DNA of 43,507 nt from positions 21,053-64,559 of the forward strand of contig PS015160.1 of NCBI GenBank assembly GCA_048213135.1. The letters are read 5' to 3'. Shown here in pieces: positions 1-12,154 of this stretch. A program made the translations under genes and the position numbers. The stretch's first letter is position 1; every line of letters starts with the position of its first letter. This DNA comes from Reclinomonas americana ATCC 50394. Its lineage: Eukaryota > Jakobida > Jakobea > Jakobida. The notes under the pieces were generated by a model. The model did not search any database. It saw only the letters and a program-made list of their open reading frames with translations, and was not told the origin of the DNA.

Positions 1-2340
1 CACCTTGGCCGACAGGCCCCTCATGAACTCGCTGAGGTACTTGTTCAGCTGGTGCGCGATGGGGAGTGAGCGATAAAGAAGAAGCTTTGAGAGGCAAACA
101 AGGCGGTGAACAACAAATCACCTTGGTCGGATTCAACATCGGGAAGAGTTGCTCCGTCCTGTCACAAAAATCAGCACACACACTCGCTTCGAGACCAAGT
201 GGGGATTTGATGCAAACGCAACGGTCCGACACCCTCTATCAGCTTCACCAAGTTGTCGTAGACTTGCGGATCCACTTGCACCTCGTTCTCGTACTTGATC
301 GAGTCCTTGCCGAGGAACGAGAAGAACACTTTCCGATCATCGCGCAGATCCACGTGCTCGATGCGAAGCGAGCAGCAGCCGACAGTGTCGGCCTCCTCCT
401 CCGTGTCCTTTTCGCCACCCACACGCTGTGCGGCAACGACACACAAGTGAGCAAGGAGGCTAACAAGGGAAAAAAACTTCCTTGCTCCCTACACACGCAC
501 CAGTGCCAACGTGTCGATAAAGTACAACGCCGTAGCCCTCTGCATGGTGAACGGATCGTCCGATCGGAGATCCTTGCGGTTCTTCTTGCGGATGCGGTCG
601 ATGATGAGCGAGAGGCGGCGGGCCTTGTCGAACTTCTCCATGTCGGCCCACAACTTGAACGAGCTCTGCGCCGACAGGAAGACGTACTTGGTGCCGTTGA
701 AGAGCGGATCGCGCCAGGTGGCTGTCCAGGTGACGGCCTTGTTGTGCACAATGCCGCCCCACTTGTGACCGGCTGGCGGCTCCGGAATCTTGGCCTTCTT
801 GCCAATGTTGATGGTGATGTCTTCGGGGTACACGCGACGCTTGAAGCAGCCCTTCTTGGGGTGCTCGCCACGGCCGCGGAAGAGGCCCGGCGGCTCGATG
901 CGGTAGTTGCCGTTCTTCTCCTTGCGGCCGTCCACGTACACCCACTTGTACTTTTCCTCGGCGGCCTCCTTGGCCGCCTTCAGGGCCTTCTTCTCCTCCT
1001 TGGACATGCTGTCGCGCTTCTCCTTTTCTCGCACGTGCCAGTTCCAGATCGGGTCAAAGTTGACCCAGTCGAGCCGCTTGATCGTCTTGCCCTCCTCCGT
1101 CTTCTTGAGCAGCGGCTTCCAGTCGTTCCAAAAGTTCTCGCGGAACTTGGCGTCGTTGTAGTGCGGCAGCAGTCGGAGCACCGCAAAGTACGTGCCCCAC
1201 TCCTCCTGCTCGGGCGACAGATGCACGTCGACCTGCTCGCTCGGCTTCTTCGGATCGCCGTACTTGAGCGGAATACCGTGTGGCTGGTACTCTGGCGGGA
1301 ACAGCACGCCATTGTGTTCGAGCGTCTCCCACTTCTGACCGGCCTTCTTCGGCTTCTTCTCCCAGTACTTCTCCGTGATCACCGGCGTCACGCCCTCCTC
1401 CTTCTTCGCCGCCGCGCCCTTCTTCTTGCCGGTGCCGCCTTCGTCGTCACCGTCGTCGTCATTCCTCTTCGCGCCCCTCTTGCCACTCTTCTTGCCATTC
1501 GCCGCCGCTGCGCCAGTGGCGTCGGTGGCGGCCGTCGGCGACCCACTCTTCCTCGGCATGATCGGCTGATCTTCGTCATCCTCTGACGAAGACGAAGCCT
1601 TCGATTTGCCATTGGCCTTACCCTTCTTGCCGGCGGGCGCCGCGCGCTTGCCGACCTTGCCGGCCTTGCGCGAAATCGGCTCATCCTCCGAATCGTTGTT
1701 GTTGTCGTCGTCGTCGTCGTCGCTGCTCTCCGCCTTCACGCCCCTCTTGCCCCTCTTCGCCTTCTTCTTCTCCTGCTTCAGCTGGCTCAGCGGCACATCC
1801 GAGTCCGACTCAGCCTCCTCCTCGTAGTCCTCATCGTCCGCCGAATCCGACGACTCCACCATACGCGCCGGCTTCTTCACCACCGGCTTCGTCTTCTTCT
1901 TCGCGATCGGCTCATCGTCAGAGTCGTCCTCGTCGCTCGACTCCATCACCGCCTGCTTCTCGCGCTTCACCTGCGCCACCGTCTTCTTCCCCGCCGCCGG
2001 CTTCGGCTTCGGCTTGGGCGCAATCGGCGCATCATCGCTGTCCTCATCATCGTCGACCTTCATCTTCTTGGCAGCAGCAGCTGTAGCAGCAGCAGGTGGC
2101 TTCTTCATCAGCGCCGCCAGAGGCACGTCATCGTCACTATCTGACGATGACGACGACGATGAGGCATCATCGTCGACCACTGCGCGCACGGCTGACACTG
2201 GCGACTTGACTCCATTAGGCGTGGACGGCTTGGCGCGCTTCATCAGCGGCGCATCCTCATCACTGCTGCTGTTGTTACGCTCCTGCGCCACACACGTTGT
2301 GTAAGCACCGCACGCTCAACTGGTCAAAAGACAACTCACN
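1..2340 (-). CDS. TOP1: DNA topoisomerase I (type IB), partial at both ends
   Basis: Relaxes supercoiled DNA in the nucleus by transient single-strand cleavage. The main exon is 2282..501, followed by about 425..231, about 151..122 (start could be 158) and 48..1, where the gene leaves the window. The first coding exon must lie in the gap, because a good donor (GTGAGTTG) sits at 2339 right next to it. The N-terminal ~290 residues are acidic/basic low complexity with repeated S/D/E-rich blocks ending in x-P-[LI]. The core then starts ([21 protein letters not shown]) and runs through the family motifs [37 protein letters not shown] and [11 protein letters not shown] to LNKYLSEFM. The active-site tyrosine region lies beyond position 1. 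Identification rests on strong motif matches to eukaryotic TOP1. The splice choice around 231-158 is uncertain. Confidence 0.95.
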
Positions 2341-3086
2341 NNNNNNNNNNNNNNNNNNNNNNNNNNNNNNNNNNNNNNNNNNNNNNNNNNNNNNNNNNNN
2401 NNNNNNNNNNNNNNNNNNNNNNNNNNNNNNNNNNNNNNNNNNNNNNNNNNNNNNNNNNNNNNNNNNNNNNNNNNNNNNNNNNNNNNNNNNNNNNNNNNNN
2501 NNNNNNNNNNNNNNNNNNNNNNNNNNNNNNNNNNNNNNNNNNNNNNNNNNNNNNNNNNNNNNNNNNNNNNNNNNNNNNNNNNNNNNNNNNNNNNNNNNNN
2601 NNNNNNNNNNNNNNNNNNNNNNNNNNNNNNNNNNNNNNNNNNNNNNNNNNNNNNNNNNNNNNNNNNNNNNNNNNNNNNNNNNNNNNNNNNNNNNNNNNNN
2701 NNNNNNNNNNNNNNNNNNNNNNNNNNNNNNNNNNNNNNNNNNNNNNNNNNNNNNNNNNNNNNNNNNNNNNNNNNNNNNNNNNNNNNNNNNNNNNNNNNNN
2801 NNNNNNNNNNNNNNNNNNNNNNNNNNNNNNNNNNNNNNNNNNNNNNNNNNNNNNNNNNNNNNNNNNNNNNNNNNNNNNNNNNNNNNNNNNNNNNNNNNNN
2901 NNNNNNNNNNNNNNNNNNNNNNNNNNNNNNNNNNNNNNNNNNNNNNNNNNNNNNNNNNNNNNNNNNNNNNNNNNNNNNNNNNNNNNNNNNNNNNNNNNNN
3001 NNNNNNNNNNNNNNNNNNNNNNNNNNNNNNNNNNNNNNNNNNNNNNNNNNNNNNNNNNNNNNNNNNNNNNNNNNNNNNNNNNNNNN
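2340..3086. other. assembly gap (747 N)
   Basis: Run of N. It should contain the first coding exon of TOP1: the left edge is an intron donor on the minus strand, and no start codon is found in the flanking sequence. Confidence 0.99.
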
Positions 3087-3272
3087 GAGAGAGGAAAAAT
3101 CTGGAAATGTCGCACACACTCTTGCTCTCTTGCACGCACAGAGGCGTGCTTCTCCTCTCTGTCTATGTGGGTGTACGTGTGGGTCACACACTTGCACATC
3201 GTGCATGTGAGTGTGCTTTTGTGAGCGTGAGTCTGGACTCATGTTTATCCGCAATACAACACATACTCTCTC

Positions 3273-3303
<31 letters not shown>

Positions 3304-3615
3304 TTCTGCTCACTCACCGCGTACACTTTCTCACACAGAGACACACAATACACTGACCCACAAAAGTGCAAAAATACTCACAAATCACGGCACATTCTCT
3401 TCCACTTTTCCTCTCTCTTCCTCCACACATGTGCTCACACTGTGTCATACCTCCAATCACCGCCGGCATCCTTGCGGCTTTGTATGTGTGTATGTGTGTT
3501 GAGAGCGGAACAGTCGACATGACGTCACTCGTGACAAATACGCATCTGTCCCGCCCCGACGGTTAAATTTCCGGTTGCGCTCTCACTTGTCTCCCCGTTC
3601 TTCTCTCCCACCCTC

Positions 3616-3653
<38 letters not shown>

Positions 3654-3875
3654 TCGCGATCATGAGAGTCGCCTCTCTCTATCTATCTCTCCCTTCCTTT
3701 CTTTTTTTCGTCGGCTGAGTTGACTGTGCAAGTTGCGGTTTTCGTTTATGCGTCGTTTTTCCTGGCCACCGAGTTTTTTGTAAGGCAGTGACGAGCACAG
3801 ACAACCCGTATAAGGTCCGCGTGCACTCCTTATTGCCTCCGTCCCACAGCATCGATCGCTCACTCCAGTGCTCAG
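3087..3875. repeat. intergenic, simple-repeat-rich; 5' region of the TOP1 and polyQ genes
   Basis: No convincing gene. It holds (CA)n at about 3283-3302, a TC tract running into (CA)n at about 3620-3653, and other pyrimidine-rich and CA-rich stretches. It separates divergently transcribed TOP1 (minus) and the polyQ gene (plus), so the promoters of both probably lie here or in the gap. No clear TATA box or other named element was recognised. Confidence 0.6.
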
Positions 3876-6267
3876 ATGTCCTCGCGCCCGTCTCTGCGTC
3901 GTACCTTCTCCGACATGCAAGAGCTGGATGCGTTCACCGCCGACTTGTTCCAGCAGAGCAGCGTCGTTGCCGCACCAAGCAAGCAGCCGTCACTGATGAT
4001 GATGAGCTCGCGATTCTCGCCGATTGGTGGCGGACGCTCGGCGCCTGGATCGCCGACGTCGAGCTTTATGCGTCACCCACAACAACAGCAGCAGCAGCAG
4101 CATCAGTGGTCGACGTTGCTCGGCAGCAGTCGTCCGGGATCGGCGGCTTCGTCGCCCTGTATGCCGCACTTTGGATTGATTTCGCGCTCCTCCAGTCCGG
4201 TATTGAAGCACGACGAGGAGCACAGTGCGATGATGGATCAGTTGCTGTTGCATCACCATCACCACCCAATGCTGCTGCAGCAGCAACCACAGCACCACCA
4301 GCAGCAGCATCAGACGTTGTTGCCGCCACCACCGCCGGCACCACAGGCCAAGGCTGAGACGGCGGACAGCATGGTGTGCACGATCAGCGGGCCGTCGACC
4401 AGCGTGCACTCGCCGCATCACCACCAGCATCAGTATCAGCACTATCAGATGCCGCAGCAGCAGCAGCAGCAGTTCCAGCAGCCGCAGCGACCGTCGGCAC
4501 CGCCGAGCCCGCAGCACATGCCGTTTATGATGCCGGCGACGCCCGTGGCGCAGGTCACGACGACGATTATGAGTGGTCAGGCACCGTCGCGACCAGTGGC
4601 CTCGCGTGCGCTGAGCAAGTCGCCGCCGACGCCGCTGCGTTTGCCCGGACGTGATGGCATGACTGCGCCTTCGTCGCAGTCGGCGTCTGCGGCCGTGTCG
4701 CCGGTGCCGTCGTCACCACCGGTGCCGCCCATGTCTTCGTCGACAGCGACGACGACGACCACCGCCGCCACTGCGCCGGCACCCACCATGTTGCCGCCGC
4801 CGTTCCAGCACGCGCACATGCAGGCCGAGTATGGTGCCGAGCAGCAGCAACCCTACGCGACCATGTACGGCTACCCGGCGTACTTTTCACAAATGATGCC
4901 GCCGCCACCGCCGCCACCACCGTTCATGCCGAGCTCGCAAGCGGTGTGTAATGCAGTGCCCGCTGCACTTTTAAAATCGTGTGTGCTTGACTACTCACTT
5001 TCCCCCTTGCGTCACTACAGAACTCGCCGCCGCCACCACCGCCACCGCCGCCAATGACCATNNNNNNNNNNNNNNNNNNNNNNNNNNNNNNNNNNNNNNN
5101 NNNNNNNNNNNNNNNNNNNNNNNNNNNNNNNNNNNNNNNNNNNNNNNNNNNNNNNNNNNNNNNNNNNNNNNNNNNNNNNNNNNNNNNNNNNNNNNNNNNN
5201 NNNNNNNNNNNNNNNNNNNNNNNNNNNNNNNNNNNNNNNNNNNNNNNNNNNNNNNNNNNNNNNNNNNNNNNNNNNNNNNNNNNNNNNNNNNNNNNNNNNN
5301 NNNNNNNNNNNNNNNNNNNNNNNNNNNNNNNNNNNNNNNNNNNNNNNNNNNNNNNNNNNNNNNNNNNNNNNNNNNNNNNNNNNNNNNNNNNNNNNNNNNN
5401 NNNNNNNNNNNNNNNNNNNNNNNNNNNNNNNNNNNNNNNNNNNNNNNNNNNNNNNNNNNNNNNNNNNNNNNNNNNNNNNNNNNNNNNNNNNNNNNNNNNN
5501 NNNNNNNNNNNNNNNNNNNNNNNNNNNNNNNNNNNNNNNNNNNNNNNNNNNNNNNNNNNNNNNNNNNNNNNNNNNNNNNNNNNNNNNNNNNNNNNNNNNN
5601 NNNNNNNNNNNNNNNNNNNNNNNNNNNNNNNNNNNNNNNNNNNNNNNNNNNNNNNNNNNNNNNNNNNNNNNNNNNNNNNNNNNNNNNNNNNNNNNNNNNN
5701 NNNNNNNNNNNNNNNNNNNNNNNNNNNNNNNNNNNNNNNNNNNNNNNNNNNNNNNNNNNNNNNNNNNNNNNNNNNNNNNNNNNNNNNNNNNNNNNNNNNN
5801 NNNNNNNNNNNNNNNNNNNNNNNNNNNNNNNNNNNNNNNNNNNNNNNNNNNNNNNNNNNNNNNNNNNNNNNNNNNNNNNNNNNNNNNNNNNNNNNNNNNN
5901 NNNNNNNNNNNNNNNNNNNNNNNNNNNNNNNNNNNNNNNNNNNNNNNNNNNNNNNNNNNNNNNNNNNNNNNNNNNNNNNNNNNNNNNNNNNNNNNNNNNN
6001 NNNNNNNNNNNNNNNNNNNNNNNNNNNNNNNNNNNNNNNNNNNNNNNNNNNNNNNNNNNNAGAAGGTGTACGAGCGCACTGGTGCGCATGCTCGTGGCGA
6101 CAATGGCGAGCCGCCGCGGAAGCGCCAACGCTCCACGTCGCGCTCCAACTCGGCAGCCTCCTCCCCGACGCAGGAGTACGAGGAGGCCTACGAGACGCAA
6201 TCAGCAGCGCCGCCGCCACCACCACCGCCACCGCCACCACCGCAGCAGCTGCAGCACCATCATCACA

Positions 6268-6305
<38 letters not shown>

Positions 6306-6419
6306 CAGCAAATGTTCCACCCGCATCACGGCTGGCAGCAATACGAGCACATGGCACCGGCGTCGCTGCCGCCGCCACCACCACCGCCGCCGCTGGCGAC
6401 GGATGCCTTCTTCTACTAA
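3876..6419 (+). CDS. polyQ/polyP/His-rich low-complexity protein, interrupted by gap
   Basis: Function not recognised. Exon 1 is 3876-4943, intron 4944-5020, exon 2 starts at 5021 and runs into the gap. The last piece, 6061-6419, is in frame to a TAA stop. The protein starts MSSRPSLRRTFSDMQELDAF and has a short helical N-terminus (DAFTADLFQQ). The rest is dominated by Q, H and P runs, Ser/Pro blocks and several long Pro runs. After the gap a basic patch (PPRKRQRSTSR) looks like a nuclear localisation signal, followed by Q11 and more Pro runs. Such composition is typical of transcriptional or RNA-processing regulators, but no DNA- or RNA-binding domain is visible; one could be hidden in the 999 N. 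That both sides belong to one gene is inferred from matching composition and strand. Confidence 0.75.
5062..6060. other. assembly gap (999 N)
   Basis: Run of N inside the polyQ gene. The flanks are a Pro-rich coding stretch on the left and an in-frame coding stretch on the right. Low-complexity CCG/CAG repeats on both sides probably caused the assembly break. Confidence 0.99.
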
Positions 6420-6655
6420 ATAATAGATAGTTCAGGTGACAGAGCAATCAATCTGTCACCTCTTTTTTTTTTCCTCTCCCTCCATAGTTGTACCAGTAGC
6501 TGTTTGCGTGTAATGCCTCCCCCACTTTTCTCCTTCTACAAAGAAGGATAGACAATATAGTGAATCCAACCTAGAATCAATGATAATCAACGAGTGCATT
6601 CGTGGAAGCTTCGTTTCTTGTGTATTTCATGGCCATGGATTCCTTCCCATCCGTC
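6420..6655. other. convergent intergenic region between the polyQ gene and BRM
   Basis: Both genes end here (plus stop at 6419, minus stop at 6656). Apart from the hairpin with its T tract, only AT-richer sequence is seen, including AATATAGTGAATCC-like stretches around 6555. No gene is supported. Confidence 0.6.
6434..6472 (+). terminator. perfect 10-bp hairpin followed by T10, just after the polyQ stop codon
   Basis: AGGTGACAGA (6434-6443) pairs perfectly with TCTGTCACCT (6452-6461) around an 8-nt loop, and ten T residues follow at 6463-6472. The stem begins 15 nt after the stop codon, so it would be the first element of the 3' UTR. It looks like an intrinsic-terminator hairpin but sits in a Pol II gene of a eukaryote, so the role (3'-end formation, mRNA stability, or chance) is unknown. 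Confidence 0.45.
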
Positions 6656-9600
6656 TCATCTCTTCGAGCGCTTTCGCGGTGGTGCATCCTCGTCCTCCTC
6701 TTCCACGCGACTGCCGCCATCGTCATCGTCGAGGAGGCTCTCATCGTCGTCGTCCGCTTCATCCTCCTCGTCTTCTTCTTCTTCGAAGCGGCGCCGCTTG
6801 TTGCCGGCGAGACGTGGTGCAGGAGCTCTTTCCGCTTCCTCTTCTGCATCGTGCAGGAAGTCGTCATCATCATCATCGTCGTCGTCCTCGTCGGCACTCG
6901 GCTGCGGCTGAGACGACGGAGCTGGCTTGCGCGGTCGCGGCGCGGCACGTGCAGCGGGTCGCTTCTTGATCTTCTTGCGCTTCGTGCGCTCTTCCTGGCT
7001 CCATGCGTCGTCACTGCTCTCGTCCTCCTCCTCCTCCTTGCCACCGACCTCCTCCTCGTCGTCGGTCTTGACCAGGTCCGACAGATCGCTGTCGTCGTCG
7101 TCGTCATCGTCGTCGTCGTCCTCATCATTGTCACTTCCACCATCGCCGTCCTCCATGGCAGAGGCCGACTGCGGAACCTTGCGAAGCACGAGTTTGTTGC
7201 CGCCACCGGCCACCGGATTCTTGCGTGGTCGCCCTCGCTTGCGCTTCTCGGTCGACTCGACGGCTTCGGCCTTGGCCTGCCGTTTCGCTTGCGTCATGGC
7301 TCGCCGCTGTCGTCGTGAGCCGGGAGCAGCCGGCGCAAGTGCCTCGTCCTCCGCTTCTTCTCCTCTCTCCACCTCAGCCTCGGGGGCCACTGCTGACACA
7401 GTCTCCGCCGCCGCCATCGCCGCCGTCTCGGCACCAGCGTCCGCAGTCGACGCCCCCTCGCTTTCGCCAGCCTTGACGGTGGGGGTGCCGCGCGGGCGAC
7501 CACGAGTGCGCCGCGGTTCGTCAGCAAGTGCACTGGGCTGTGCGTGTGTGTGCATGCAAAGGGCAGCATGAGCGGCGTGACTGTCAACAAAATAGGACAC
7601 GGAAGTGACGAACCGGCAACGGCAGGGGCTCGAGACCGTGCTTGGCACGAATCTTGTTGATGAGCTTGGCCTTGGTGCGCTCGGGATCGGCCGAATTGTA
7701 GATCTGCGAGTGGCCTACTTGAGCGTGTGTATCACTCACCCGCGGGACACCGACGAAAAAACAAAACACACCCTATCCCACTGCGCATCGGTCAACTGGT
7801 CCGAGTACATCACCGTGTCGCGGACGCGTTTGCCACGACCCAAATCCTGCAGCTTCGGCTTCAGCTCCTCCGCAATAGTGGTCTCGGCATGGCGAATCCA
7901 GTCTGGCAACTCCCAGTCTTGCATCAGCCTGTCCACAAAACAGATGAGGACACCGAAAAAACATGCATGCATTGAGGGCGTGCCATCTTGCCGTACCTCG
8001 GAGCACCGCCTTCGGGGACACCACGACCCATGTCCACCCACGTGCGCAACCGCAGCTCGTCGAGTTCCTTGTCAAGCTGTGCGGCATTCACAGAAGGTGA
8101 GAAGCCACAATTGAACGGATACACAGACATGCAGCAGATTGACCTTGGCAAACAGGATTTCTTCGTCGTCGTTGCGAGCCAACATCTCGTTCAGCTCGTC
8201 GTCGTCCAGCAACCGCTGGTCGTTCTCTGTCGTGTTCTCGTTGGAAAAGATGGCACGCTGCACGGGAGGAAATGAGAATCTTTGTGAGGAACAGAGGCGC
8301 GCAGTTATTGGTACGCACCAGCAGGTCCTTGCGCTCCGAGTCGGCCGACTGTTGATTGAACTTGCCGGCCTTGATGACCTTGGCCTCGGCTTGCCGCTTC
8401 GTCGTGGCCTGCTGGAGCACGCGTTCCTCAAACACCGTGTTGGTGATGAACGTAAAGACGCGCACTTCGCGAGTCTGGCCGATGCGATGAGCTCGCGCCT
8501 ACACGACACGTGGTGAGAGCACAATCCACATTTGCAAACGAACAGAAGACGCTCACCTGCGCCTGCAGATCCTGCTGCGGATTCCAGTCCGAGTCGAACA
8601 GAATGACCGTGTCGGCAGTCTGCAGATTGAGGCCGAGGCCACCGGCGCGGGTGGAGAGGAGGAAGATGAAAATGTCCGAGTCCGGTGCATTAAAGGCCGC
8701 CATGATCGACGGCCGGTCTTCGCTCTTGGTGGTGCCGTCGAGGCGGCAGAACGTGTAGCCGCGGTACTCGCAAAACTCCTCCAGCAAGTCGAGCACTTGC
8801 GTCATTTGGCTAAAGAGCAGAATCTGCACAGCGATAAAATGCACAAAGTGTGAGTACGCGACTGGTAGGTGAAGAGTTGACAATACCTCCCACGAAACTC
8901 GATGTTTGGTGCGCGCATACTTGTAGCAGATGCGGTCCAACAACTCAAACTTGCCCGAGGAACGAATGAGGTCCTCCACGCACAGGTCGAGGTCCTCCTC
9001 CACGTGCAACAGTGGGTGGTTGCAGACCTGCGGAAATTGATGAGCAAGGCACCGCACGGGAGATCACAGGCAAGGAAAGAAGACCTTGCGCAGTTGCATC
9101 ATGCGATTGTTGAGTGCCTTGCTCTTCTTGCCTGTGTTCTCCGAGTTGGTGATGACGCGGCCGGCCTCGGTGATCTGCTTGTACAGAATCTGCTGGAGTG
9201 CCGACATGTCGCAACGCAAAATGATCTCCACTTTTTCGGGCAGCTGGCCGAGCACCTGTGGAAGGGGGGTGCGGAATGTGAGACGACGCGTTAAAGAGGC
9301 CAACGTTATGCACGCCGGGAGCGTACCTCATGCTTTTCACGTCGCAGGATAAACGGACGCAGCACCGAATGCAGTTGCCACACCAGAGCCTCTTCGACTT
9401 CTGGATCTGTCTCCACCTGCGCGAAACACCTTAGACCGGATCGACAACTTGCGCCCCCATTCTTGCCAAGCTCAAACCTTCTCGCCAAACAACGGCGACT
9501 GGAACCACTCCTCAAACTCGGTGGCATTCTCGAAAATGTCGGGCAGGCAGAAATGCAACAGTGCCCACAGCTCGTTGAGGTTGTTTTGCAGCGGGGTGCC

Positions 9601-10021
9601 GGTGAGCAGAATGCGGTGCGAGGCACGCAGTTGATTGAGGTTTTTGACGAGCTTGCATCCGGCATTCTTGATGCGATGGCCCTCGTCGATGATAATATGG
9701 CGCCACATTACTTTGCGGAACGCCGGCAAATCCGTGTCACGCAACAGGAATTCGTACTGCAATGGTGGTGGTGGTGGTGGTGGTGGTGGTGGTGATGGTA
9801 AGAAAGAGTGGAAGCAATGCAGGGAGCTTATCTTCTACAAACATGCGCACCTGCGTGATCATAATGTTGAACTTGCACTCGGACATTTCCACGGCCGCGA
9901 TGCGTCGGCGCTCGTCCTTGTTGCCCTTGTACATGACAAAGGTGAGCTCGGGCGCCCACAGACTCAACTCCGACCGCCACGTGTCGAGCATACTGTGTGA
10001 GGAGTGAGGAAAGAGCAGAGC

Positions 10022-10052
<31 letters not shown>

Positions 10053-12084
10053 TGGTGGCCTCGAGACGCAACGCGCACGGCACGACAATCAGGTGCGGGC
10101 CCTTGATGCCCTTCATCTCGTTCAGGTACGCCAACAGCGCAATGGTCTGGATGGTCTTGCCGAGACCCATTTCGTCGGCCAAGATGCCATTGAGATTGTT
10201 GTTGTACAGCGACACCATCCATTGCAGACCGCGGAGCTGAAAGCCGACAGATATTAGACAATAATGGAAAGGGCGAGGAAATAGAAAGACAGCAAGATAT
10301 GAAGAACGAACGAACGCACCTGGTACTCCTTGAGCTGTCCGCCCACCAGCATCTTCGGCTGCACGGCAATCTCCTCGGCCTCCTGATGCGTCTTCATGTA
10401 GAACTCCTTGGTGCCTACAAGCGCCTTTGTCAATACGACGTACATCAACAAACAAAAATGATGAGAACGGAGACGCACCGACACCCTCTGGCGGCACATG
10501 CTCCTCCTCTCCGTGCTCTCCACCCTCGCCACCGTCGCCAGCCATGCGGGCATCGTCACTGGCACCAGCAGCGGCTCGTGCCGCGTCACGCTTCTTCACA
10601 ATCATGGCGGAGATACGAGCCATACAAGTCTCGGTCTTCTCAATGAGTTGCACCAGGCGCGTCTTTTGGGCGTTCTTCATCAGTGCCTTGTATTGCTCCA
10701 TGTCGGTTTCCTGAAGGGGAGGTCACGCGGGTCAGATGGGTGGGGAGAGACGAGGGGAGATAATGCATTTGCACTCAACTCGCAACAAGCGGAGACGCTC
10801 GCGTTCCTGTCGCTGCTGCTCCTCCAGGCGTCGTCGCTGCAGCTCCACCATCAGATTCTGCATGGCGCCGGCCAGACGGCGGGCACTGCTCGTGCGGTCC
10901 GTCCATCTGCGTGCACCAGTCGTTAAACGTGAGAAACCATACACCGACTCAAAAATGCCCCCGATCACGTACTTGCGCATGAGATTCTCACGATGGCGTG
11001 CCACCGAATCGAGAAACACGTGCCGCTTGCTCTGCACGGCTCGCATCTGCTGCTCGCGAACACGCTGTGACGGGCGACAGAAGTGAGTCCACACATACAA
11101 ACACACACGAGCAGATGCCTGTCACGGTCCACACCAGTTCACGCTCGTGCTTCTGCTTGACCAACTGCACCGCCTTGTCCTTCTCGTCCAACATGTGCTG
11201 CAAGGAGAGAAAATGCGCGCTCAGTCGCCCTTCTTCACACATGCAACATGGTGGTGATTATTCGCACCTGCAGATGCAAGCGATGGCTCAAGCACGTCGG
11301 GTCGAGCTTGGCGGCGTGAGCCGCCAGCAACTCGCAGCGCGTGAGGTACTGCACGAGTCGCATCTCCACCGTGCGCTTCTCGGACAGGAGCGTCTCGCGC
11401 AGCGACGGGCACTCGATGGTGGGGATCATGGCTGTGAAGCAGGTGAGGCGGGGTACAAAAAACGAAGCACGTGAAAGAAACACAAGTGTGTCGACCTGAC
11501 AGCTCTGCTACTCGTCGCTGGTGCGAGTGAACAATTTGCTGATGTCGCTCCTCGGTCAGGTTGTGTGCGGCACGCAGCGATACATACGAGGTAGCCATGT
11601 TTTCCGTGTCGCGGAAGGCCGTGGCCTCCAAGCCAGACGGGTCGTTCTGGGTGGAGCGCAAGGGACAGATGAGATCGGAGAACCGCAAGCGATGCACCTC
11701 TCCACACGCACCGCGCGGATGCCCTGCAACATGCCCGTCTGCGCCAGCTTCCACTCACGAATCTGGTCAGCCACCGCCGCACGCTGCGCGTCGGTGAGCG
11801 GATGGCGGTTCGCTGGACCCCAGACGGTGAGATGATGCACCAAGCAACGAAGAGGGGGGGCGGGAGACGTACCACTGCTCTGCAACGCCTGCGCGTGCAG
11901 CTCAGCCTCACGTCGCTCGAGCAAGTCCAGCAACGCGCACAGCGTTTTGCACTGGCGCATGGCGGTGTGCACGCCGGCTTGAGCGAGCGCCGCCACCATC
12001 TGCGAAGGGAAAGCGATCAGGGGAACGAGGGAAGGACTTGTCGTTTCTTCCAGGGACGCTCTCTCTCTCTCACACACACACCCA

Positions 12085-12154
<70 letters not shown>

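Noticed and set aside
66-1586. 506-codon open frame on plus strand across TOP1
   Set aside because: It lies opposite the well-supported TOP1 exons; the open frame reflects the GC-rich codon usage of the minus strand and its product is Leu/Arg-rich with no family resemblance.
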